DNA from: Litchfieldia sinesaloumensis
GTDB lineage: Bacteria > Bacillota > Bacilli > Bacillales > Bacillaceae_L
Assembly (NCBI RefSeq): GCF_900156865.1
Contig: NZ_LT732529.1
Span: 823,056-887,055 of the forward strand
Length of the DNA stretch: 64,000 bases
Direction of reading: 5' to 3'
The notes beneath the pieces are model-generated. The model did not search any database and was not told where the DNA came from. It saw only the letters and a program-made list of their open reading frames with translations. A program made the translations under genes and the position numbers. Below, one piece after another: positions 55,616 to 64,000 of this stretch (the stretch's first letter is position 1; each line of letters opens with the position of its first letter).

Positions 55616-56524
55616 ATGGACAGTATTGTAAAAGAACTGCTAGAGGAAAATGTCGGTAAGGTTATAGAAAACGAACCTTTATCTAAACATACAACCATAA
55701 AGATAGGTGGGCCGGCCGATATCTTTATCGAACCAAATAGCGTTGAATCGATAAAAAAGTCAATAGAAATAGTAAAAAAACATGGTATTGAGTGGCGAGC
55801 GATTGGAAGAGGGTCAAATCTTTTAGTTTCTGATAAAGGAATTGAAGGTGCTGTTATTAAGCTCGGTAACGGGATTAACCATTTAGAGATAGAGGGTACT
55901 ACTTTAACTGTTGGTGCCGGATATTCAGTTGTCAGTCTAGCTGTTCAAATTGCTAGGAAGGGGTTATCTGGACTAGAGTTCTCTAGTGGTATTCCAGGTT
56001 CAATTGGTGGAGCTGTTTATATGAATGCCGGTGCACACGGATCTGATATTTCCAAGGTGTTAACTAAAGCTCATATTCTATTTAATGATGGCAGTATGGA
56101 ATGGCTCTCAAATGAAGAAATGGAGTATTCCTATCGAACCTCAGTACTCCAAAAACAACGTCCTGGGATTGTTGTTGAAGCTACTTTTCAATTAACTGAA
56201 GGCGATAAAGCGGAAATATCCGCAGTTATGAAGAAAAATAAAGAATATCGAAGAGACACACAACCGTGGGATCTTCCGTGTGCTGGTAGTATATTCCGAA
56301 ACCCACTCCCGAATTATGCGGGTCAATTAGTTGAAAAATCGGGGTTAAAAGGGTATTCCATCGGTGGGGCCAAGATTTCTGAAATGCATGGTAATTTTAT
56401 TGTAAACGCCGGAAATGCAAAAGCACAAGATGTACTTGACTTAATTCAATATGTAAAGGAAAAAATATATAGTTTACACGGTGTGAAGATGGAAACGGAA
56501 GTTGAAATAATTGGTCGAATGTAG
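55616..56524 (+). CDS. murB: UDP-N-acetylenolpyruvoylglucosamine reductase
   Basis: A 302-residue FAD enzyme of the type II MurB class: '[16 protein letters not shown]', '[12 protein letters not shown]', '[21 protein letters not shown]' and catalytic serine region '[10 protein letters not shown]'. It reduces UDP-GlcNAc-enolpyruvate to UDP-MurNAc with NADPH. AAAGGAGG precedes ATG 55616. Confidence 0.96.
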   Translation: MDSIVKELLEENVGKVIENEPLSKHTTIKIGGPADIFIEPNSVESIKKSIEIVKKHGIEWRAIGRGSNLLVSDKGIEGAVIKLGNGINHLEIEGTTLTVGAGYSVVSLAVQIARKGLSGLEFSSGIPGSIGGAVYMNAGAHGSDISKVLTKAHILFNDGSMEWLSNEEMEYSYRTSVLQKQRPGIVVEATFQLTEGDKAEISAVMKKNKEYRRDTQPWDLPCAGSIFRNPLPNYAGQLVEKSGLKGYSIGGAKISEMHGNFIVNAGNAKAQDVLDLIQYVKEKIYSLHGVKMETEVEIIGRM

Positions 56525-56599
56525 ACAGTTTCTACACCCATTTCTTAGGAAAATATGATATAATACAATAACATGTATGTGTTATTTGTAAAAGATCTA

Positions 56600-56626
56600 A
56601 AACGGCATGTATACATGCCGTTTATT
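56600..56626 (+). terminator. Palindromic terminator after murB
   Basis: AAACGGCATGTATACATGCCGTTT is replaced here by its arms: AAACGGCATG and CATGCCGTTT around TATA, followed by a T-rich stretch. Confidence 0.75.
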
Positions 56627-56740
56627 CTTTCGTTCCAGAGATTTATTTACGACTGAAAAATAAGTTAGTTTTTATTAAAAATGAACGAACATAATAAAGT
56701 TTTTTACATCTAGGGCTATCCTAGAGTGGGGTGAATAGAT

Positions 56741-57544
56741 TTGGCGAAGCAAAAGGTTGTTACTATTGAAGACCGAATTCCGAAGTTAAAGCAAAGAAGA
56801 AAGCAAAAAGCGAATCGTCGCCTGATTATGTATATAACATTTTTCTTTTTGTTACTATCAGGGATTCTTTACTTTCAATCTCCTTTAAGTAAAATTGGCG
56901 ATATCACCATTTCAGGTAATCAAAATATTTCATCCGAACAAATCAGTAACTTGAGTAAACTAAAGGTTGGGACAAGCTTTTGGAAGGTTGATAAGGATAA
57001 AGTCGCGGAAAATATTAAGGAGCATCCTGAAATAAATGAAGTAACTATTGAAAAAAAACTCCCCAATCAAATCTCAATTAATGTCAGTGAATTGAAAAGG
57101 GTAGGATATATAAGTGGTACTAATGGCTTCTTTCCGATTCTCGAGAATGGAAAGATTATTGAAAAACCGCAAACAAGTGGTTCAAAAGCCATTCCAGTTG
57201 ATGCACCTATCTTGGTTAATTGGAGTACTAAAGCCTTAAAGCTCTTGTCAAAGGAGTTAAATAAGGTCCAACCATCAATTTCTAAACTAATTTCTGAAAT
57301 TCATCATACTCCCACTGAATATGATCCCCTTCAGATGACGCTATATATGGTTGATGGCTATGAGGTAAAAGCAACTTTAAGAAATTTTGCCGAAAATATT
57401 AAGGCATATCCAACCATCGTTAGTGAACTAGATCCGTCTTTAAGTGGTTATATTGAACTTGATGTTGTACCTACTTTCATTCCATATGACTATGAAAGCA
57501 TCAATGAGGAAGAGGAGCTGGAAACAAATGAAGGTGAAGGGTAA
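56741..57544 (+). CDS. divIB: Cell division protein DivIB (FtsQ)
   Basis: A 267-residue bitopic protein: basic cytoplasmic part (1-26), one helix (about 28-46), a POTRA domain ('ITISGNQNISSEQISNLSKLKVGTSFW') and a beta domain, with an acidic tail. It forms the divisome complex with FtsL and DivIC. It starts with TTG 56741 after GGGGTGA. Its end overlaps ylxW by 17 bases. Confidence 0.93.
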   Translation: MAKQKVVTIEDRIPKLKQRRKQKANRRLIMYITFFFLLLSGILYFQSPLSKIGDITISGNQNISSEQISNLSKLKVGTSFWKVDKDKVAENIKEHPEINEVTIEKKLPNQISINVSELKRVGYISGTNGFFPILENGKIIEKPQTSGSKAIPVDAPILVNWSTKALKLLSKELNKVQPSISKLISEIHHTPTEYDPLQMTLYMVDGYEVKATLRNFAENIKAYPTIVSELDPSLSGYIELDVVPTFIPYDYESINEEEELETNEGEG

Positions 57545-58235
57545 ACATGTTATTCTTTCATTTGTATGCATAGTCCTAGGCTTTATGATTTCATTTTCGT
57601 ACCAATTTACAAAACAGCAATTGGAATCAAGTCAGGTAACTGAACAACAATGGAATGAAGAAACAAGAATTCGAACCGAACTAAATGAACAAAGTGAAAA
57701 GAATAATGAACTTCAGCTTAAATTGAATGAAAAACAAAATCAAATTCAAGCATATGAAGAAGAGCTAGCGAAAGAAGAACAAGAACAAATTTATTTCAAT
57801 CTTGTTGAAGAAGTAGAGAAATACCGGATGATTGTAGGAGAGATTGGCGTTAAAGGTCCAGGTGTTTCCGTTACTCTAGAAGATGCCTCCTATGTACCGT
57901 CTGGACAAGACGTTAATAATTATCTAGTTCATGAAAGTCATTTGTTCAAGGTAATTAATGAGCTTTATATTTCTGGGGCTCAGGCAGTGTCAGTTAATGG
58001 TAAAAGACTCAGTCATGATTCCTATATATACTGTAACGGTCCTGTTGTAATTGTAGATGGACAACCCTATCCTGCTCCGTTCGTGATTACTGCAATTGGA
58101 GACCCAGATGTTCTTGTTCCTGCCTTAAACATGAACGGAGGAATAACAGACCAATTGGTACAGGATAACATTGTTGTGAAAATTGAGAATAAAACTCAAA
58201 TTCAAATGGACCCACTGATTAATGCAAAAAAGTAG
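57528..58235 (+). CDS. ylxW: DUF881 family protein YlxW
   Basis: A 235-residue protein with an N-terminal helix (about 6-23), a coiled coil (about 35-95) and the DUF881 domain: 'GPGVSVTLEDASYVPSGQDVNNYLVHESHLFKVINELYISGAQAVSVNGKRL'. Its function is unknown; the extracellular domain is conserved next to divIB. I choose ATG 57528 after AGAGGAG; the frame runs upstream within divIB. Confidence 0.88.
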   Translation: MKVKGKHVILSFVCIVLGFMISFSYQFTKQQLESSQVTEQQWNEETRIRTELNEQSEKNNELQLKLNEKQNQIQAYEEELAKEEQEQIYFNLVEEVEKYRMIVGEIGVKGPGVSVTLEDASYVPSGQDVNNYLVHESHLFKVINELYISGAQAVSVNGKRLSHDSYIYCNGPVVIVDGQPYPAPFVITAIGDPDVLVPALNMNGGITDQLVQDNIVVKIENKTQIQMDPLINAKK

Positions 58236-58274
58236 TAAGTTGATGTTCTTTGATATAGAAGGCTGGTGGTATTA

Positions 58275-58985
58275 TTGGACAAAAAAACAGGTATAAGTTT
58301 TACAGTGATAACGTGTATTATAGGTTTTATGGTTGCTGTCCAATACCAAACCATTAAAGAACCTGAGGTACGTGATACTCGTGATTTATGGGAATTGCGG
58401 GAGGATTTAAAACAATCCCAAGAGCTATACACAGAGCTTTTAACAAAGATATTTACATATGAAGCAAAGTTGGAGCAATATGAAAATCAACGTGATGACA
58501 GTAGAATGTTAATCCTTAAAGATACCCTTGATGAACTAAAGAAGCAGGCCGGACTCACTGAGGTGTCAGGACCTGGAATCACGATAACAATTGAGCAATC
58601 GTTCAATGAAGCAGGTGTACATACAACGACGATTTCTCCTAGTTTATTGAGATGGCTTGTGAATGAATTAAACTCTTATCAGGCGAAAGCTATTTCAATT
58701 GATGGTCACCGGGTGATTACAACAACTGTAATCCGAGAAATCCAAGGAAGACCGAAAATAGATTCGTATTCCATTAGTCCTTTACCTATTGAAATTAAAG
58801 TCATTGCTGATGATGCGGAACGATTATACAACAAATTAAAAGCATCAGAAGCAGAGCGTCAGTTCTTTATTGACAATTTACGCTTGAAAATATCTAAGCC
58901 TAGCAAAGTCGTTACAATCCCTGCATATGATGACCCAATTAGGATTACAGAAATGCAACCTAATATGGAACCAGATAAAAAGTGA
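58275..58985 (+). CDS. ylxX: DUF881 family protein YlxX
   Basis: A 236-residue paralogue of ylxW: helix (about 7-23), coiled coil (about 35-85) and a DUF881 domain with 'VSGPGITITIEQS', 'SLLRWLVNELNSYQAKAISIDGHRVI'. The two likely arose by tandem duplication. I choose TTG 58275 (MDKKTGISF); the GTG at 58266 sits inside the GGTGG tract that may be the ribosome binding site. Confidence 0.85.
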   Translation: MDKKTGISFTVITCIIGFMVAVQYQTIKEPEVRDTRDLWELREDLKQSQELYTELLTKIFTYEAKLEQYENQRDDSRMLILKDTLDELKKQAGLTEVSGPGITITIEQSFNEAGVHTTTISPSLLRWLVNELNSYQAKAISIDGHRVITTTVIREIQGRPKIDSYSISPLPIEIKVIADDAERLYNKLKASEAERQFFIDNLRLKISKPSKVVTIPAYDDPIRITEMQPNMEPDKK

Positions 58986-59003
58986 TAAAGGTGGAACAAA
59001 GTT

Positions 59004-59366
59004 ATGTGGCTCCCTATTTTTGGTCTAATAGTCGGAATCATCCTCGGACTGTTATCGGAATTTAAAATTCCAGCTGAATACTCAAATTATTTATCAATTG
59101 CTGTTTTAGCCGCGCTTGATACATTATTCGGTGGTATTCGTGCACATTTACAAAATATTTATGATCAATCCGTCTTTGTTTCTGGTTTCTTTTTTAATAT
59201 TTTATTGGCAACAAGTTTAGCTTTTCTAGGTGTACATCTTGGTGTAGACTTGTATTTGGTAGCCGTTTTCGCATTTGGAGTAAGACTTTTCCAAAATATT
59301 GCGGTGATCCGACGAATAATTTTATCCAAATGGAGCCTTTCTCGTGATAAAATAGAAAAAACTTGA
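59004..59366 (+). CDS. sbp: Small basic protein Sbp (DUF1290)
   Basis: A 120-residue membrane protein with three to four helices, 'IFGLIVGIILGLLSEFKIPAEYSNYLSIAVLAALDTLFGGIRAHL'. It matches Sbp, found between ylxX and ftsA in Bacillus; function is unknown. AAAGGTGG precedes ATG 59004, 18 bases after ylxX. Confidence 0.9.
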   Translation: MWLPIFGLIVGIILGLLSEFKIPAEYSNYLSIAVLAALDTLFGGIRAHLQNIYDQSVFVSGFFFNILLATSLAFLGVHLGVDLYLVAVFAFGVRLFQNIAVIRRIILSKWSLSRDKIEKT

Positions 59367-59373
59367 TTTTTAT

Positions 59374-59401
59374 AAAGGGAAAACCCATATGGTTGTTGAA
59401 T
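59374..59401 (+). promoter_or_regulatory. Sigma-H-like promoter of ftsAZ
   Basis: AAAGGGAAA (59374-59382, eight of nine to RNAGGAWWW), a 12-base spacer and GTTGAAT (59395-59401, RNNGAAT). B. subtilis ftsAZ has a sigma-H promoter in this gap, used at sporulation onset. Confidence 0.65.
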
Positions 59402-59433
59402 ATTTTTCATATACAAAAATTATTATGAAAAAT
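59402..59433. repeat. Inverted repeat at the predicted ftsA transcription start
   Basis: ATTTTTCAT (59402-59410) and ATGAAAAAT (59425-59433) are perfect 9-bp arms with a 14-base loop, immediately downstream of the sigma-H-like -10. Confidence 0.5.
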
Positions 59434-59497
59434 GTGAGAGTTGTTGTTCGAAAATGTATTTTGAAATGTGTTATTTGAATTAAGGAGGTGCCACAGA

Positions 59498-60790
59498 ATG
59501 AACAGCAATGAAATATGTGTTAGTCTTGACATCGGTACATCCAATGTTAAGGTAATCATCGGAGAAATGGTAGATGACTCACTTAACATAATAGGTGTGG
59601 GTAATGTTAAATCAGAAGGCTTAAAAAAAGGTTCTATCGTAGACATAGATGAGACCGTTCATTCTATAAAGAAGGCAGTAGAGCAAGCAGAAAGAATGGT
59701 AGGCATTTCTATTAATCAAGTGGTTGTTTCTGTTCCTGCAATGAACGTGCAATTACAGGATGCCCATGGGGTTGTGGCAGTTTCCACTGAGTCTCGTCAA
59801 AATCGTGAGATTAGTAATGAAGATGTCTTACGTGTTATTGATGCAGCACAATTTATTTCTCTTCCACCAGAAAGGGAAATTATCGATATGATCCCAAAAC
59901 AATTTATTGTGGATGGGTATGATGAAATTAGTGACCCTAGAGGTATGCTGGGCGTCAGACTAGAAGTTGAAGGTACGATTATTACTACATCACGTACAAT
60001 TTTACATAACCTCCTGCGTTGTGTAGAGAAAGCAGGTCTTGATATCACAGCGATTTCTTTACAACCTCTTGCTTCAGGCTCCATTTCATTATCTGATGAT
60101 GAGAAAAACCTAGGGGTTGCTCTCGTAGATATTGGCGGAGGTTCAACAACGGTTGCTCTTTACAATAATGGCTTCTTAAAGGCAACGAGTGTTCTGCCTG
60201 TTGGTGGAGACCATATTACAAAGGATTTAGCAATTGGATTGCGAACATCTACTGAAGATGCAGAGAAGATTAAAATTAAACATGGACATGCTTTCTATGA
60301 TGATGCTTCTGATGAAGAAGTATTTAATGTTCCGATAATTGGTAGTGATCAACAAGAAACATTTACCCAATTACAAATTTCTGACATCATCGAAGCTAGA
60401 CTAGAAGAGATTTTGCAACTAGTTCAAAAAGAAATTAAAAAAATGGGTGTAGGAGATCTTCCTGGCGGCTATGTTCTGACAGGTGGAGTAGTGAATATGC
60501 CTGGTGTATTAGAACTGTCCCATCTTGTGTTACGAAGTAATGTAAGAATTGCTAAGCCAGATTATATTGGTGTCAGAGAGCCTCAATATGCAACAGGCGT
60601 GGGGTTACTGCAGTTTGCATATGAGCAAGCAAGAATTCAAGGAAGAAAGATTAGTACGACAGTACAGGTAGAAACACCTGAAAAAAGGCCGACTAGACAG
60701 CCTCAAGCGAAAAATCAACCTAAAAACTCAAAAGAGGAACAAAATATTGGGAAAAAGGTTAAGAGATTTTTCGGTCTCTTCTTTGAATAG
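59498..60790 (+). CDS. ftsA: Cell division protein FtsA
   Basis: A 430-residue actin-like ATPase that tethers FtsZ to the membrane. Visible: 'CVSLDIGTSNVKVIIGE' (phosphate 1), 'VALVDIGGGSTTVALY' (phosphate 2), 'GYVLTGGVVNMPGV' and a C-terminal amphipathic helix 'KKVKRFFGLFFE'. I choose ATG 59498 after AAGGAGGTG; the frame extends to GTG 59468 without its own site. Confidence 0.97.
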   Translation: MNSNEICVSLDIGTSNVKVIIGEMVDDSLNIIGVGNVKSEGLKKGSIVDIDETVHSIKKAVEQAERMVGISINQVVVSVPAMNVQLQDAHGVVAVSTESRQNREISNEDVLRVIDAAQFISLPPEREIIDMIPKQFIVDGYDEISDPRGMLGVRLEVEGTIITTSRTILHNLLRCVEKAGLDITAISLQPLASGSISLSDDEKNLGVALVDIGGGSTTVALYNNGFLKATSVLPVGGDHITKDLAIGLRTSTEDAEKIKIKHGHAFYDDASDEEVFNVPIIGSDQQETFTQLQISDIIEARLEEILQLVQKEIKKMGVGDLPGGYVLTGGVVNMPGVLELSHLVLRSNVRIAKPDYIGVREPQYATGVGLLQFAYEQARIQGRKISTTVQVETPEKRPTRQPQAKNQPKNSKEEQNIGKKVKRFFGLFFE

Positions 60791-60837
60791 TTTTAGATTA
60801 CAAGAGAAGTATAATTGCAAATTAGGAGGATCTTATA

Positions 60838-61992
60838 ATGTTAGAGTTTGATACAAACGTTGATCAATTAGCTACTATAAAAGTAATAGGTGTAGGTGGC
60901 GGTGGTAATAACGCGGTAAACAGAATGATCGAGCACGGTGTACAAGGTGTCGAGTTTATCGCGGTTAATACAGACGCTCAAGCCTTAAACCTTTCAAAAG
61001 CTGAAATAAAAATGCAAATTGGTGGGAAATTAACTCGTGGTCTTGGTGCTGGAGCAAATCCCGAAGTAGGTAAGAAAGCCGCAGAAGAAAGCAGAGAACA
61101 AATTGAAGAAGCTCTTAAAGGTGCTGACATGGTATTCGTTACTGCAGGAATGGGTGGTGGAACAGGTACTGGTGCTGCCCCTGTTATTGCACAAATCTCA
61201 AAAGACTTAGGAGCGCTAACAGTAGGTGTAGTTACAAGACCTTTCACTTTTGAAGGCAGAAAACGTCAAACTCAAGCTGCTGGTGGTATTTCTGCAATGA
61301 AAGAAGCAGTAGACACATTGATTGTTATTCCAAACGACCGTCTACTTGAAATTGTTGATAAAAACACGCCAATGCTTGAAGCATTCCGTGAAGCAGATAA
61401 TGTGTTACGCCAAGGTGTACAAGGTATCTCTGACTTAATCGCTGTACCAGGATTAATCAACCTTGACTTTGCTGACGTAAAAACGATTATGTCAAATAAA
61501 GGTTCTGCTCTAATGGGAATTGGTGTTGCAACAGGTGAGAATCGTGCTGCCGAAGCCGCTAAAAAAGCTATTTCAAGTCCACTGCTTGAGACTTCAATTG
61601 ATGGTGCACAAGGTGTTCTTATGAATATCACAGGTGGAACGAACTTAAGCCTGTATGAAGTTCAGGAGGCAGCTGATATTGTTGCGTCTGCATCAGATCA
61701 GGAAGTTAATATGATCTTTGGTTCTGTTATCAACGAAAACTTAAAAGAGGAAATCGTTGTAACAGTTATTGCAACAGGCTTTACAGAGGCAGAAGTTAAT
61801 CCGGGGCGTCCATCTCGTCCATCTGTTAGCGTGAAACCACAACCACAAGTCCAGGCTACACCTTCACCTAGAAGAGAAAGAGAAATTAAGCGTGAAGAGC
61901 CTGTTCAGGAAATGAATACACGTGGTGCTGTTCATGTTGAAGATGAAATTGATGTACCAACATTTTTACGTAATCGTAACCGAAGAGGATAG
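60838..61992 (+). CDS. ftsZ: Cell division protein FtsZ
   Basis: A 384-residue tubulin-like GTPase: '[16 protein letters not shown]', the signature '[15 protein letters not shown]', and the T7 loop '[12 protein letters not shown]'. A disordered linker (about 320-365) leads to the C-terminal peptide '[16 protein letters not shown]' that binds FtsA and SepF. AGGAGG precedes ATG 60838, 47 bases after ftsA. Confidence 0.98.
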   Translation: MLEFDTNVDQLATIKVIGVGGGGNNAVNRMIEHGVQGVEFIAVNTDAQALNLSKAEIKMQIGGKLTRGLGAGANPEVGKKAAEESREQIEEALKGADMVFVTAGMGGGTGTGAAPVIAQISKDLGALTVGVVTRPFTFEGRKRQTQAAGGISAMKEAVDTLIVIPNDRLLEIVDKNTPMLEAFREADNVLRQGVQGISDLIAVPGLINLDFADVKTIMSNKGSALMGIGVATGENRAAEAAKKAISSPLLETSIDGAQGVLMNITGGTNLSLYEVQEAADIVASASDQEVNMIFGSVINENLKEEIVVTVIATGFTEAEVNPGRPSRPSVSVKPQPQVQATPSPRREREIKREEPVQEMNTRGAVHVEDEIDVPTFLRNRNRRG

Positions 61993-62010
61993 CCAATATC
62001 CTTATCTATT

Positions 62011-62049
62011 AAAAAGGCATTTGACAAGTAAATTGTTGAATGCTTTTTT
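62011..62049 (+). terminator. Terminator of ftsZ
   Basis: AAAAAGGCATT and AATGCTTTTT with TGACAA/TTGTTG form an imperfect stem, followed by T-rich sequence. Confidence 0.75.
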
Positions 62050-62146
62050 ATTATTCCCCTTTTTTAAATCCATTCTCCTTTGTTCTAAGTTAACTGACAA
62101 AATAAGAACTAATCCTTCAAAATTTCTCTTTTATTATCGGCATGAA

Positions 62147-62180
62147 ATGACAGACTTCCATATAAGATGTACTATATACT
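62147..62180 (+). promoter_or_regulatory. spoIIG-type promoter with 22-bp spacer
   Basis: ATGACA (62147-62152) and TATACT (62175-62180) are separated by exactly 22 bases. The B. subtilis spoIIG promoter has this unusual spacing and is activated by Spo0A with sigma-A. Only partial Spo0A box matches (for example CTGACAAAAT near 62094) are visible upstream. Confidence 0.72.
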
Positions 62181-62263
62181 AATTTCTAAGATTAAAAATT
62201 TAATAAAAATAGTGTTAAAGCGTATGAAAAAGTATAGTGACTATTAGTGAAAGGAGAAATAGA

Positions 62264-63190
62264 TTGTCTATCTATATAGATGTAATCTGGTTGTTAAACT
62301 TTTTCTTTGACGCCCTATTATTACTGTTAACTGCTATGATATTAAAACGTAGGATTGTCAAATGGAGAATTTTAGTAGGTTCTTTTATTGGGTCTTTGCT
62401 CGTACTATTAGTGGTCTCTCCTTTTGCTGTGTTAGGGTCACATCCTATTACAAAGCTACTCTTTTCGATTGTGATTGTTGGAGTCGCATTTGGATATAAA
62501 AGATTTCGCTATTTTATCCAAGGACTTTTAACCTTTTATTTTGCTACTTTCATGATTGGAGGTGGGATGATAGGGGTTCATTATTTCATGGAATTTGATG
62601 TGAAAGTATTTGATGGATCTATTCTAACTAAATCTTCGGGCTATGGTAATCCAATTAGCTGGGGATTTGTATTGTTAGGTTTTCCGATTTTATGGTATTT
62701 CTCTAAAAATAGAATTGAGGATATCGAGACGAAGCAAGTATTTTATGACCAGATTGTAGCTGTAAAGATTGTGATTGATGATGTAACAATACATTTAAAT
62801 GGATTAGTAGACAGTGGTAATCAATTGTTTGATCCGATTACGAAAAGCCCAGTTATGATCTTGGATATAAATAAATATGAACATTTATTCCCGAAACCGT
62901 TAATTGAACAATCAAAAAATATTGAGCTTTTAACAAATGACACAAATTCCGAATCACATAAATGGGAAAGTCGTGTAAGACTTATTCCATACCGAGGGGT
63001 TGGACAGGAGCATCAATTTTTACTAGCAGTTAAACCTGACCAGATTACAATCTATGAAGGGAATAAAGAAAATACTGTGAAAAAAGGTCTGGTGGCCATC
63101 AATCATACAACTCTGTCAACAGATGGGGAGTATGATTGTATCATTCATCCGAAAATGCTTGTTTCTGCCTCTATTCCGTCTGCATCTTAA
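62264..63190 (+). CDS. spoIIGA: Sigma-E factor processing protease SpoIIGA
   Basis: A 308-residue membrane protease. Five N-terminal helices (about 1-155) precede a cytoplasmic aspartic protease domain with 'LNGLVDSGNQLFDPIT'. It cleaves pro-sigma-E in the mother cell after a forespore signal (SpoIIR). I choose TTG 62264, eight bases after AAAGGAG. It forms an operon with sigE, 74 bases downstream. No bpr protease gene lies before it, unlike B. subtilis. Confidence 0.94.
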   Translation: MSIYIDVIWLLNFFFDALLLLLTAMILKRRIVKWRILVGSFIGSLLVLLVVSPFAVLGSHPITKLLFSIVIVGVAFGYKRFRYFIQGLLTFYFATFMIGGGMIGVHYFMEFDVKVFDGSILTKSSGYGNPISWGFVLLGFPILWYFSKNRIEDIETKQVFYDQIVAVKIVIDDVTIHLNGLVDSGNQLFDPITKSPVMILDINKYEHLFPKPLIEQSKNIELLTNDTNSESHKWESRVRLIPYRGVGQEHQFLLAVKPDQITIYEGNKENTVKKGLVAINHTTLSTDGEYDCIIHPKMLVSASIPSAS

Positions 63191-63264
63191 CAAGAAGTCA
63201 AACTAAATAATGCTTATAAATATCATACTCATGTTTTTTACAAATTAGAAGGGAGAACGTACCT

Positions 63265-63984
63265 GTGGCTAAACTAAAATTAAAGCTTACATATTGGTGG
63301 TATAAAATATTACTTAAATTAGGTCTCAAAACTGATGAGATTTATTATATCGGAGGAAGTGAAGCATTACCTCCACCTCTTTCAAAGGATGAGGAAGAAG
63401 TCCTCTTAAATAAGCTACCTAGTGGTGATAAGGCTGCGAGATCAATACTAATAGAAAGAAATCTACGACTTGTCGTTTACATCGCACGAAAGTTTGAAAA
63501 TACCGGTATTAACATCGAGGATTTAATAAGCATTGGAACGATCGGACTAATCAAAGCTGTAAATACCTTTAACCCTGAAAAGAAAATTAAACTCGCAACC
63601 TACGCATCAAGATGTATTGAAAATGAGATTTTGATGTATTTGCGACGAAATAATAAAATTAGGTCGGAAGTATCCTTTGATGAACCATTAAATATCGATT
63701 GGGATGGTAATGAATTATTATTATCCGATGTGTTAGGAACAGAGGAGGATATTATCACAAAGGATTTGGAGGCAAATGTCGACCGCAAGCTTTTGGTGAA
63801 GGCATTACACCAACTTAATGATCGTGAAAAACAGATTATGGAGCTGCGATTTGGGCTCATTGGTGGAGAAGAAAAAACGCAAAAGGACGTTGCGGATATG
63901 CTTGGGATTTCCCAATCCTATATTTCAAGATTAGAAAAACGAATCATAAAACGTCTGCGTAAAGAATTCAATAAGATGGTCTGA
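63265..63984 (+). CDS. sigE: RNA polymerase sporulation sigma factor SigE (pro form)
   Basis: A 239-residue sigma-70 family factor. The first 27 or so residues are the amphipathic pro-sequence, followed by '[21 protein letters not shown]'. Region 2 has '[37 protein letters not shown]' and region 4 '[15 protein letters not shown]...[22 protein letters not shown]'. It is cleaved by SpoIIGA and directs early mother-cell genes. GTG start after AAGGGAG. Confidence 0.97.
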   Translation: MAKLKLKLTYWWYKILLKLGLKTDEIYYIGGSEALPPPLSKDEEEVLLNKLPSGDKAARSILIERNLRLVVYIARKFENTGINIEDLISIGTIGLIKAVNTFNPEKKIKLATYASRCIENEILMYLRRNNKIRSEVSFDEPLNIDWDGNELLLSDVLGTEEDIITKDLEANVDRKLLVKALHQLNDREKQIMELRFGLIGGEEKTQKDVADMLGISQSYISRLEKRIIKRLRKEFNKMV

Positions 63985-64000
63985 ATGGAAAATTTATTTC

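Noticed and set aside
61922-62182. An 86-codon plus-strand frame across the end of ftsZ and the spoIIG promoter
   Set aside because: It overlaps the ftsZ C-terminus in another frame, its terminator and the spoIIG promoter. Composition is that of AT-rich intergenic DNA.
63985-64000. ATG directly after the sigE stop
   Set aside because: Only 16 bases remain and there is no ribosome binding site; sigG is expected further on, so nothing can be called.

Overview
The window is a chromosomal segment of a low-GC, endospore-forming Firmicute of the family Bacillaceae. Evidence: A+T-rich DNA, strong AGGAGG-type ribosome binding sites with many TTG and GTG starts, and gene order that follows the Bacillus subtilis ylaF-typA ... 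ctaA-G ... ylbB-ylbQ ... mraZ-ftsZ-spoIIGA-sigE block almost gene for gene. The species cannot be fixed from the window. There are no tRNA or rRNA genes, CRISPR arrays, insertion sequences, prophage genes or recognisable defence genes.

Layout. 1-7.2 kb: the end of a suhB-like gene, then ylaF, typA, ylaH, ylaI, ylaJ, ylaK, ylaL and ylaN. 7.4-12.1 kb: ftsW and pycA. 12.2-20.3 kb: the heme A and aa3-type cytochrome c oxidase locus (ctaA, divergent ctaBCDEF, ctaG and a CtaM-like DUF420 gene). 20.4-27.1 kb: accessory genes (GNAT, Asp23-like, YugN, a LysM-CAP protein) mixed with ylbB-ylbG. 27.2-27.4 kb: a structured RNA on the minus strand with a forespore-type promoter, which I identify as the sporulation RNA CsfG. 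27.5-36.3 kb: rsmD, coaD, ylbJ-ylbM, yceD-rpmF, a crotonase, gerR and ylbP. 36.4-39.7 kb: a three-gene acyl-CoA carboxylase operon behind a strong cre-like site. 39.8-42.8 kb: panE, a DUF3397 gene and bshC. 42.8-62.0 kb: the division and cell-wall cluster mraZ-rsmH-ftsL-pbpB-spoVD-murE-mraY-murD-spoVE-murG-murB-divIB-ylxW-ylxX-sbp-ftsA-ftsZ. 62.1-64 kb: spoIIGA-sigE.

How it works together. The right half makes peptidoglycan precursors and the divisome, with sporulation paralogues (spoVD, spoVE) embedded among the vegetative genes. Sporulation control can be read from the DNA: a sigma-E-like promoter before spoVD, a sigma-H-like promoter before ftsA, a spoIIG-type promoter with the characteristic 22-bp spacer, and perfect Spo0A core boxes before ftsW, between ctaA and ctaB, and near csfG. 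The left half supplies respiration (cta), anaplerosis (pycA) and carbon-regulated acyl-CoA carboxylation.

The window is mostly conserved core genome. The less explained items are a multi-hairpin element upstream of ylaH (2449-2622), a GC-rich 158-nt leader upstream of ylaI, a 56-codon open frame joined to mraY by an ATGA overlap, and the accessory acyl-CoA carboxylase cassette. I found no convincing undescribed multi-gene system.
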